Shown: positions 1-7,600 of the stretch, in pieces | How the letters are laid out: each line of letters begins with the position of its first letter | How positions within the stretch are numbered: the stretch's first letter is position 1 | From: JAADHG01 sp964418645 | Lineage (GTDB): Bacteria > Bacteroidota > Bacteroidia > Flavobacteriales > Flavobacteriaceae | Length of the DNA: 15,351 nt | Assembly (NCBI GenBank): GCA_964418645.1 | Contig: CAYQME010000059.1 | Location: 1 to 15,351, forward strand | Direction: 5' to 3' | Translations under genes and position numbers: made by a program | The notes under the pieces: generated by a model | Databases searched by the model: none | Told to the model about the DNA's origin: nothing | The model's input: only the letters and a program-made list of their open reading frames with translations

Positions 1-1014
1 CAAGAAGCGGGTTATAAGGTAGGTCTATATACTTCACCTCATTTAAAAGAATTTAGAGAACGTATAAAACTCAATGGGAAATGTATTAGTAAGCAGTTTG
101 TAATTCAATTTATAAAATCAAACAAGTCTTTTTTTAAAGAAAATTTATTGTCTTTTTTTGAAATGACTGTAGGTTTAGCTTTTGAATATTTTTCAAAACA
201 AAATGTTGATATTGCAATTATAGAAGTCGGTTTAGGAGGGCGTTTAGATTCTACAAATATTGTGACTCCTGAAGTATCTGTGATTACAAATATAGGATTG
301 GATCATACACAGTTTTTAGGACAAACTATTCAAGATATAGCAAAAGAAAAAGGTGGTGTTATTAAACCAAATATTCCTGTAGTTATTGGCGAATCTCAAA
401 AAGAAGTGAAACCTCTTTTTATGGAATTAGCAAAAGTGCAGAATGCTCCTATTTATTTTGCAGATACATTAGTGAAAACTGATTTTGAATCCGATTTAAA
501 AGGGACTTATCAAAAACATAATATAAAAACAACTGTACAGACCATTTATGAACTAAATAAAAAAGGATTTAGTATTTCGGATAAAGATATAGTAAAAGGA
601 TTGTTAAGTGTTGTTGAACACACAGGGTTAAAGGGACGTTGGCAAATATTGCAAAAGCATCCAAAGATTATTTGTGATACAGCGCATAATAAAGAAGGAT
701 TATGTTATGTAATGCAACAATTAAGTGAGGAATCATATAATAATTTGCACATGGTAATAGGAATGGTAGACGACAAAAATATCGATCCCATTATTGATTT
801 TTTTCCCAAAGAGGCAATCTATTATTTTTGCAAACCTAATGTTTTACGAGGATTAGATGCAAGTATTTTAAAAGAAGTTTTCATTAAAAAGGACTACCTT
901 GGTAACGTTTATAATTCGGTTTCTGAAGCATTAGAAAACGCTAAGAAAAACGCAGACAAAAACGATATAATTTACGTTGGAGGAAGTACTTTTGTAGTGG
1001 CTGAAATAATATAG
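1..1014 (+). CDS. folC: Folylpolyglutamate/dihydrofolate synthase, 5' end cut by window
   Basis: Adds glutamate to folates (and, in bifunctional forms, makes dihydrofolate) in the cytoplasm, using ATP in the Mur-ligase fold. The reading frame is open from base 1, so the gene begins upstream of the window; 337 codons are visible, and an internal ATG at 148 is not the real start. Visible marks, numbered from base 1, are TSPHL near residues 11-15, the GGRLDSTN segment near 79-86, ITNIGLDH near 95-102, and DTAHN at 226-230 in the C-terminal ligase domain (usually DxAHN in the family). The N-terminal P-loop (GTNGKGS type) should lie in the missing roughly 60-70 residues. It is followed by tRNA-Val on the same strand. 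No strong terminator is seen; a short GTCAG/CTGAC dyad (1035-1053) lies just past the stop. MurF shares the fold, but the SPHL and GGRLDSTN motifs favour FolC. Confidence 0.93.
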   Translation, partial: QEAGYKVGLYTSPHLKEFRERIKLNGKCISKQFVIQFIKSNKSFFKENLLSFFEMTVGLAFEYFSKQNVDIAIIEVGLGGRLDSTNIVTPEVSVITNIGLDHTQFLGQTIQDIAKEKGGVIKPNIPVVIGESQKEVKPLFMELAKVQNAPIYFADTLVKTDFESDLKGTYQKHNIKTTVQTIYELNKKGFSISDKDIVKGLLSVVEHTGLKGRWQILQKHPKIICDTAHNKEGLCYVMQQLSEESYNNLHMVIGMVDDKNIDPIIDFFPKEAIYYFCKPNVLRGLDASILKEVFIKKDYLGNVYNSVSEALENAKKNADKNDIIYVGGSTFVVAEII

Positions 1015-1031
1015 AATTTTATTTGAAAATG

Positions 1032-1062
1032 TTTGTCAGATTAAAAAACTGACTTATATTTG
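1032..1062 (+). promoter_or_regulatory. Bacteroidota-type promoter of tRNA-Val
   Basis: A TTTG at 1032-1035 (-33 element) and TATATTTG at 1055-1062 (matches the -7 consensus TAnnTTTG) are separated by 19 nt, the spacing known for the primary sigma factor of this phylum. Transcription would start around 1069, a few bases before the mature tRNA 5' end at 1077. A GTCAG/CTGAC inverted repeat fills most of the spacer. Confidence 0.75.
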
Positions 1063-1076
1063 CAGTCCAATAATTA

Positions 1077-1151
1077 GGGCGCATAGCTCAGTTGGTTCAG
1101 AGCACTTGGTTTACACCCAAGGGGTCGGGGGTTCGAATCCCTCTGCGCCCA
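1077..1151 (+). tRNA. tRNA-Val (anticodon UAC)
   Basis: A full cloverleaf can be drawn. The acceptor stem pairs GGGCGCA (1077-1083) with TGCGCCC (1144-1150), with discriminator A at 1151. The D-stem pairs GCTC with GAGC. The anticodon stem pairs CTTGG (1105-1109) with CCAAG (1117-1121) around the loop TTTACAC, giving anticodon TAC at 1112-1114 (valine). The T-arm contains the invariant GTTCGAATC. The 3' CCA is not encoded (CATC follows the discriminator), so it must be added after transcription. Confidence 0.97.
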
Positions 1152-1160
1152 CATCAAGCA

Positions 1161-1194
1161 AAAAATCCTGATGCAATTAGCATCGGGATTTTTG
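1161..1194. terminator. Hairpin terminator between tRNA-Val and convergent murF
   Basis: Stem AAAAATCCTGATGC (1161-1174), loop AATTA, then GCATCGGGATTTTT (1180-1193): 14 pairs with one T-G wobble. A T-run closes the plus-strand reading, and the A-run at 1160-1165 gives a U-run in minus-strand transcripts. It can therefore end both the tRNA transcript and the convergent gldJ-murF transcription. Confidence 0.85.
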
Positions 1195-1239
1195 TTTCAA
1201 GAAACTCCAAAGTTTACTTTTTTTGCTTAAATTTTTTGT

Positions 1240-2523
1240 TTATAACAAAGCCAAAATCCGTTCTAAAGCCATACCTCTAGAGCCTTTAATTAATATGGAA
1301 GTATTTTTGATTTTAGAGGCTTTATATTTATTTTTAAAATCATCAAAAGTCCTAAAAACAGTTATTTTTGGTGATACTATTTTTGTATTGTAAAAATGTT
1401 CACCTATTAGTATGACATTATCTAATAGCATTGTTGAAGTGAGATCGACAATATATTGATGTTCTTTTTTTGCTTCATCACCTAATTCGAACATGTCACC
1501 AAGTATTGCTGTTTTAATAGAACTAGTTTGTTGTTCAAAATTAATTAATGCAGCTTTCATGCTTGTTGGGTTGGCGTTATAAGCATCAAGGATAATAGTA
1601 TTCGAATCTTTATTAATAATTTGTGATCTATTATTTTTTGGGATATAACTTTCAATAGCGTCTTTAATATCAATATCATTCACTTTAAAATAGTGTCCAA
1701 TAGCAATAGCAGCTGAAATATTACTAAAATTATATGCGCCAATCAAATGGCTTTCAATATTAAGGTTTCCGAATTTTGTATTTACAAAAGGGTCGGCATC
1801 AATAAAAGAGAGTGTAGCATTATTTTCAGGCTTACTCCCAAAAGTATAGCAGGACTTATAGTTATTTAGCTGTTTCACTTGAAAGGCATCTTCAGCATTA
1901 AGAAAAATGAGTTTTGAATTTGCTTTTAAGTTATTGTAAAGCTCACTTTTCCCTTTAATAATACCTTTAAAACTACCAAACCCTTCTAAATGTGCTTTGC
2001 CAAAATTGGTGATATATCCATAATCTGGATTGGCTATATGGCATAGGTTTTCAATTTCATGCAAATGATTGGCTCCCATTTCTACAATACCTATTTCTGT
2101 GTTTTCGTTCATTGAGAGTAAAGTAAGAGGGACACCAATATGATTATTTAAATTACCAATAGTAGCGACTGTATTATATTTTTTTTGAAGCACACATTGT
2201 ATAAGCTCTTTAGTTGTGGTTTTACCATTACTACCAGTTATTGCAATTATTTTTATATTTAAATAATTTTTGTGATAACTAGCTAATTGTTGTAAAGTGT
2301 TTAATACATCTTCAACTAAAATATAATTTTCAGCCAAAGCAAATTCTTTCTCATCAACAACAGCATAAGCAGCACCAGATTCTATGGCTTTTTTTGCAAA
2401 GGTGTTGCCATTAAAATTATCGCCTTTGAGGGCAAAAAACATACAGTTACTGGTTATTTTTCTAGTATCTGTACATACAGAACTGCATTTTAAAAATAGG
2501 TTATGAAGTGTTTCTAAATTCAT
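1240..2523 (-). CDS. murF: UDP-MurNAc-tripeptide--D-alanyl-D-alanine ligase
   Basis: Last cytoplasmic step of peptidoglycan precursor synthesis: joins D-Ala-D-Ala to UDP-MurNAc-tripeptide using ATP. The 427 residues match the family's usual length. The N-terminal substrate domain contains CTDTR (residues 17-21) and FFALKGDNFNG (29-39). The P-loop GSNGKTT is at 97-103. EMGANHLHEI (148-157) and ITNFGKAHLEGF (171-182) lie in the central ATPase domain. The C-terminal domain has DAYNANPTSM (313-322) and LGDMFELG (341-348), characteristic of MurF rather than MurC, MurD or MurE. It starts at an ATG on the minus strand and lies 67 nt downstream of gldJ. A terminator hairpin in that gap ends only about 14 nt before the murF start codon, so murF depends either on read-through from gldJ or on a promoter overlapping the hairpin. 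No clear TAnnTTTG box of its own is visible; the closest match, TACATTTA, is only 5 nt from the ATG. Confidence 0.96.
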   Translation of the reverse strand: MNLETLHNLFLKCSSVCTDTRKITSNCMFFALKGDNFNGNTFAKKAIESGAAYAVVDEKEFALAENYILVEDVLNTLQQLASYHKNYLNIKIIAITGSNGKTTTKELIQCVLQKKYNTVATIGNLNNHIGVPLTLLSMNENTEIGIVEMGANHLHEIENLCHIANPDYGYITNFGKAHLEGFGSFKGIIKGKSELYNNLKANSKLIFLNAEDAFQVKQLNNYKSCYTFGSKPENNATLSFIDADPFVNTKFGNLNIESHLIGAYNFSNISAAIAIGHYFKVNDIDIKDAIESYIPKNNRSQIINKDSNTIILDAYNANPTSMKAALINFEQQTSSIKTAILGDMFELGDEAKKEHQYIVDLTSTMLLDNVILIGEHFYNTKIVSPKITVFRTFDDFKNKYKASKIKNTSILIKGSRGMALERILALL

Positions 2524-2537
2524 GAATTAAATGTAAT

Positions 2538-2568
2538 AAAAAAAGTCCCAACGAAAACGCTAGGACTT
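2538..2568 (-). terminator. Minus-strand hairpin terminator/attenuator between gldJ and murF
   Basis: Read on the minus strand, AAGTCCTAGCG, loop TTTT, then CGTTGGGACTT form an 11-bp stem with two G-U wobbles, directly followed by a run of T. On the plus strand those wobble positions become C-A and A-C mismatches, so the structure is tuned for gldJ-to-murF transcripts. It lies after the gldJ stop and inside what would be the murF leader. Confidence 0.75.
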
Positions 2569-2590
2569 GTATTTTATAATTGGTAAGACT

Positions 2591-4279
2591 TTAATTTTTC
2601 TTTTTATTTTTTGCTTTTGATTTAGAACCAATTCTTGACATTGCACATCTAAACCCAATATAGTCAGTTGCCATATCTTGTGGGAAATAACGTCTTTGTG
2701 CAGGATCTAGCCAATAAGCTCTATCTCTCCATGAACCACCTTTATACACCCGTACTTCATCACTAATTAAGGATGTTCTATTATTAGATTTATCGTATTC
2801 TCTAATCATATTACCGCTAGAGTCTATTTGAACAGTGTTTTTTGGAGCATGATACATTTTACTAGTAATCGCATCTTGATTTTCGACTTCGTCTTCATCA
2901 TTGAAGCTTTCAAAGTTTCTTGAAGATCTTTTATCGCCATCTCTAAAGTTTCTGTTGTCACTTGTAGAGAAATTATTTCTTAAATAAGTTTCATTTTGAT
3001 CTACTGCAACCTGCAATATTTCACCTGGTAAATTTCTAGCTACGACTTTCCCATTACTTAAGGTGTCATAAACAATATCATTAACAGTTACAATTTTTAC
3101 AGTGCCATCATCATTAATTGCATTTTTAGTATATACATTTCCACGATAGTAATTAAAGTCGTTAAACTCATCATCTACTATTGGTCTGTACACATCGGCA
3201 ACCCATTCGGCAACATTTCCAGCCATATCATATAAACCATAATCGTTTGGTTCGTATGATTTTACCTGAGCTGTAATATCAGCCCCATCATCAGACCAAC
3301 CTGCAATTCCGCCATAATCACCTTTACCTTGTTTAAAATTAGCCATTTGATCTCCACGAATTTTGCGTTTTCCAGAACGAGTATATTGACCATCCCAAGG
3401 ATATTTTTTACGTCCTCTATATACATTATAGCTTCTTAACTCGGTTAAGCCAAGTGCAGCATATTCCCATTCTACTTCTGTAGGGAGTCTGTATTTTGGA
3501 GAAATAATTCCTGTGCCTCTAGAAGCATACACATTAATGGTATCACCAGCGGTAGTTGTTTGAACTCTCTTACCTCTTCTTGAAGCAGGATTAATAATAC
3601 TATCGTTACCACCATATGTTTGTGTAGGTGCATTAATATAGGTGTCAGTATTAAAATTAGCTTCTGCAGTTGCGGTATGTCTAGCATCTCTTTCTAAGTA
3701 TCCAGCTTCTTCAAGATACATTTCATTAACTCTATCGGTACGCCAGTTAGCAAATTCTACGGCTTGAATCCAACTTACACCAACAACAGGGTATTCAGCA
3801 TATCCTGGGTGACGTAAATATTCGTTGGTCATCATTTCATTATAACCTAAGCGATTTCTCCACACTAAAGTATCTGGTAAAGCACCATTATATATGGCTT
3901 TAAAGTTTGGGTTTTCTGGTGGGTAAACACGCTTAATCCAATCTAAGTATTCCATATACATCATATTGGTAACTTCGGTTTCGTCCATATAAAAGGACTG
4001 TACGTGTTGTTGATTTGGAGCATTATTCCAATCATGCATCACATCATCCTGAACTTTTCCCATCGTGAAAGTACCTCCTTCAATAAAAGCTAGCCCAGGT
4101 GCAGTTGCCTGCTCTTTAAAGTCTGTATTATATTGAAACCCTCCTTCTTTGGCATTAATTTTCCATCCTGTAGCTCTAGAATTGTTCTTAGAACTCGATG
4201 ATTTTTTACAACTAAACATAGATAAAGATAATGCTAGAACTAGCATTATTTTTAGTGTTGTGGCATTTTTCATATCCAT
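2591..4279 (-). CDS. gldJ: Gliding motility / T9SS lipoprotein GldJ (FGE-sulfatase fold)
   Basis: GldJ is an outer-membrane lipoprotein needed for gliding and, with GldK and GldN, for T9SS function in Flavobacterium johnsoniae. The frame extends upstream to a TTG at 4297; I chose the ATG at 4279 (562 aa; another ATG at 4273 is equally possible) because the signal peptide then has normal length. The hydrophobic stretch ends at a lipobox-like MFSC (lipid Cys 24 from this start). A formylglycine-generating-enzyme-like domain follows: GGTFTMG near 68-74, YRLPTEVEWEYA near 263-274, GLYDMAGNVAEW near 348-359, and GGSWRDRAYW with GFRCA near 514-546. The active-site cysteine pair of true FGE is absent, so a structural role is expected. 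The tail is strongly basic (KSKAKNKKKN). In F. johnsoniae the GldJ C-terminus has been reported to matter for gliding more than for secretion. It is divergent from porU, and this neighbourhood is conserved in flavobacteria. Confidence 0.95.
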   Translation of the reverse strand: MDMKNATTLKIMLVLALSLSMFSCKKSSSSKNNSRATGWKINAKEGGFQYNTDFKEQATAPGLAFIEGGTFTMGKVQDDVMHDWNNAPNQQHVQSFYMDETEVTNMMYMEYLDWIKRVYPPENPNFKAIYNGALPDTLVWRNRLGYNEMMTNEYLRHPGYAEYPVVGVSWIQAVEFANWRTDRVNEMYLEEAGYLERDARHTATAEANFNTDTYINAPTQTYGGNDSIINPASRRGKRVQTTTAGDTINVYASRGTGIISPKYRLPTEVEWEYAALGLTELRSYNVYRGRKKYPWDGQYTRSGKRKIRGDQMANFKQGKGDYGGIAGWSDDGADITAQVKSYEPNDYGLYDMAGNVAEWVADVYRPIVDDEFNDFNYYRGNVYTKNAINDDGTVKIVTVNDIVYDTLSNGKVVARNLPGEILQVAVDQNETYLRNNFSTSDNRNFRDGDKRSSRNFESFNDEDEVENQDAITSKMYHAPKNTVQIDSSGNMIREYDKSNNRTSLISDEVRVYKGGSWRDRAYWLDPAQRRYFPQDMATDYIGFRCAMSRIGSKSKAKNKKKN

Positions 4280-4416
4280 ACTTTTTAAGTAAGTCAATTA
4301 AATATTTGGTGTCGCAATATAGTAATTAAAGATTAACAGACAAGTGTTTTTATCAAAAAATACGCATTTCATCCTATTTTTTGTACACAATATCGGATAT
4401 TTTTATCTTTTCGAGA

Positions 4417-4424
4417 CAAATTTA
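4417..4424 (-). promoter_or_regulatory. Candidate -7 box of the gldJ promoter
   Basis: On the minus strand this reads TAAATTTG, a full match to TAnnTTTG. Transcription would start near 4410, giving a gldJ leader of about 130 nt. The expected -33 position (about 4444-4448) lacks a clear TTG, which lowers confidence. The leader contains a 9-bp inverted repeat (CAAAAAATA 4354-4362 with TATTTTTTG 4375-4383) that could form a weak, AT-rich hairpin. Confidence 0.5.
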
Positions 4425-4461
4425 GTTATTCTAAAACGCATTAGTTCATGATTTATTATTG

Positions 4462-4469
4462 TAAATTTG
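4462..4469 (+). promoter_or_regulatory. Candidate -7 box of the porU promoter
   Basis: TAAATTTG matches TAnnTTTG. It is the inverted copy of the gldJ box at 4417-4424, so two promoters point outward from a shared core of 37 bp. Transcription would start near 4476, leaving a leader of about 136 nt before porU. The -33 region (around 4438-4442) has only TTAG, so the match is partial. This and the gldJ box are the only exact TAnnTTTG matches I found in the 332-bp intergenic region. Confidence 0.5.
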
Positions 4470-4474
4470 AATTA

Positions 4475-4583
4475 AATTACAATTATAATACTATTGGTAA
4501 ATAACCAACGTTAATTGTGTTATAAATATATACAAGTTTATATTTTTATTAATTAGCTAAAATGTTGAATTTTAATTGTAATT
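4475..4583 (+). repeat. Inverted repeat bracketing the porU 5' leader
   Basis: AATTACAATTA (4475-4485) and its exact reverse complement TAATTGTAATT (4573-4583) are placed at the two ends of the predicted porU leader. Between them lies a small hairpin, TTGGT-AAATA-ACCAA (4494-4508). GTTAATT (4510-4516) can pair with AATTAAC (4580-4586) and would compete with the outer stem. The region is very AT-rich, so chance pairing is a real possibility. Confidence 0.35.
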
Positions 4584-4611
4584 AACCATAAATATGGAGA
4601 TATAATAGCAA

Positions 4612-7600
4612 ATGAATAAAATACTTTACACAATATTTTTTTTATCATTTTTTCTAAGTTATTCCCAACAAAAACAGTTTAAAATTGAATGGGAAGGCAC
4701 GCGAACACTATCTACATCATCTTCTAAAACCGTAGTACCTTCATTTAATAAAGAAAATTTTAGTTTTGACCATATTTCAGGGTTAAAGTTTGTTTCACAA
4801 TGGGAATTGAACCAACCTATTAACGAAAAGTCAGTAAAGCTAACTAATGTGACATATGCTCCAATTGTTTTAAGTGAGTTGAAAGGTGTAAATATTAAAA
4901 CTATCCCAAAGCAAATTACATTTGGTTTAAAAAATTCTATTGCCAGAGGCAAACGTTATGCTTATTTAGAGGTTTCTCCAATAGTAAATGATAATGGTAT
5001 TTATAATAAAGTCCTTGCTTTTACAATAACATATAACAGTACAAATAGTTTTAGAACCACTTCAAATACAAGTGTTATAACCATCAATTCAGTATTGGGA
5101 CAAGGGACTTGGTATAAGTTTTATATTGATAAAACAGGTGTGTTTAAACTATCAAAGAGTTTTTTAAACAATTTAGGGGTTAATACAAGTGGAATAGACC
5201 CTAGAACCATAAGGGTATTTGGGCAAGGAGGCACGATGTTGCCTTTAGAAAACGCTGCATTTTATCCATTAGACTTAACAGAGAATGCAATTAAATTTGT
5301 TGGAGGAGAGGATGGTGTATTTAATAATAACGATTATTTACTATTCTACGGTGTTGGTCCAACAGGGTTTAATGCTGAAAGCAATACAAATATTAATGTG
5401 TTTGTTGACAAGGCCTGCTATTTTATAAATGTAACTCCTGGGGTTAATGCAAAGCAAATACAAGTTAATGTTGAACCAATAGGAGGTCCTGACGTGATTT
5501 TTGATACGTTTCATGACTATCAATTTTATGAAGTAGATGAATATAATTTGGTAAAAATTGGCAGACGTTGGTTTGGAGATAGATTTGATTTTGATAACGA
5601 AAAGTTTTTTGATTTTGAATTTCCTAATATCGTTTCAACAGAGCCTATTAACTTAAAAGTTTATGCCGCCGCTGTTGGGGAGGTTCCAACAACAATGCAA
5701 TTGAAAGTTAACGGAAATCAAGTAGATGATTTTTCGTTTCCAGCCATTAACGATCCTGTATTGGCAACGCAAGATTTTTTTATTGGAAATATTTCTGTGA
5801 ATTCGGAAAATATCACAGTTAATCTCAATTATAATAATAATGGAAATCCATCTTCTGTTGGCTATTTAGACTATATTTCTATAGAAGCTGCACGAGCTTT
5901 ATTAGCCAATGGAAAACAATTTGCATTTAAAAATAATAATGCATCTTTAACTGCAGGAATTGGTCAATATAATGTTTCCAATGCCTCTGGTATAGCTGAA
6001 GTTTGGGACGTAACAGACCGAAATAATATTACAACTATACTTAATGAAGACTCTAGCTCAACATTCAGTTTTAAGGCAAAGTTAGGGGAAAAGAGAGCGT
6101 ATGTAGCTGTAGACCCTTCAGATTATTATCAGCCACTTAACAATTCAGCAACTCAAATAAGTAATCAGGATATTAAAGGATCGGTATTTTTAGGTACCCA
6201 AGGGCAATTTCAAGATGTAGATTATATTATTATAGCAAGACAAGATATGTTGTCTCAAGCACAAAGATTGGCACAATTAGATAGAAATATCTATGGTTTA
6301 AACGTAAAAATATATACATTACAGGAAATTTATAACGAATTTAGTTCTGGAAATCAAGATGTTGCTGGAATAAGAAATTTAATAAAATATGTATATGATA
6401 ATGCTAGTACGCCTGATAGACGATTAAAGTATTTATGCTTATTTGGGGATGCTTCTTTTGATTATAAAGATAGAGTAGCAAATAATACAAATGTCGTTCC
6501 ATCTTGGCATACACTAAATAGTTTTAGTTTAACAAGCTCATTAGTGTCTGATGATTTTTATGGGATGATGGACGCTAATGAAGGAGGAATGAACTCTTCT
6601 GATAAATTAGATATTGCTGTGGGAAGAATTTTAGCCGACACTCCACAACGTGCTAAAGAGTTAGTAGATAAGCTAGAATCATATTATCAAGTAGAAGCCT
6701 ATGGGAATTGGCGAAATAATGTTTTGGTGATTTCAGACGATGTTGATGTAGCTTGGGAAAGTATTATACAAAATACTACAAATTTTATAGGAGACGAAGT
6801 AACACAAAACAAGCCTTTTTTTAATGTTTCAAAGATTCATTCCGATTCATTTACGCAAGAGTCTAGTGCTGGAGGAGAACGTTACCCAACAGTAAATAAA
6901 GCTATTTTTGATAATGTTGAAGTGGGTGCATTAATAATTAATTATTTTGGTCATGGTGGTGAAGATGGTTTAGCTGGTGAGCGTATTTTTGATAAAATTA
7001 ATGCGCAAGAACTTACCAATGTATGTAAACTTAACTGTTTTGTCACCGTTACTTGTGAGTATTCAAAATTTGATAATCCATTAAGACCATCAGCAGGAGA
7101 GTTTTTATATTGGAATAAAGAGGGTGGAGCTGTTGGATTAATTACCACTACGCGTCAAATATTTGTGAGTGTTGGCGTTGCTTTTAATGAAATATTGGGA
7201 AAGTATTTATTCAGTTTTGGCTCAAATAGTTATGTATCTGTAGCCGAGGCCTTGAGATTAACTAAAAATGACCCTTCAATTTCAGGAATAGCACAGCGAC
7301 GATTGACTTTTTTTATTGGAGATCCTGCTATGAAGCTAGCAATTCCTAAATCTGGAATAAGACTTACCAAAGTTAACGATGTGGCGATTACAGGAAATAT
7401 TGATGTTTTAAAAGCCTTGAGTCATGTAAAACTAGAAGGCGAAGTTGTTGATGGTTTGGGTAATCTCATTAATGATTATAATGGGGTGCTTACAGCAACA
7501 ATTTATGATAAAGACATTGATAGGCAAACATTGGCAAATGATAGAACAAGAGATAATAATGGACAGCTTATAATTTTGGACTTTGAAACCTTAGGCGAAA

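Noticed and set aside
1..1014. folC as a pseudogene lacking its N-terminus
   Set aside because: The frame is open to base 1 and SPHL precedes the first ATG, so the gene is simply cut by the window edge.
1092..1280. Open frame of 62 codons over the tRNA gene and murF end
   Set aside because: It runs through the tRNA cloverleaf, the terminator hairpin and the antisense end of murF, and has no protein-like features.
3472..3687. 71-codon frame inside gldJ on the same strand
   Set aside because: Out of frame with the strong FGE-like domain of GldJ, with low-complexity composition.
4659..7148. Open frames on the minus strand inside porU
   Set aside because: They are antisense shadows of a well-supported 1283-residue protein, with no recognisable domain or start context.
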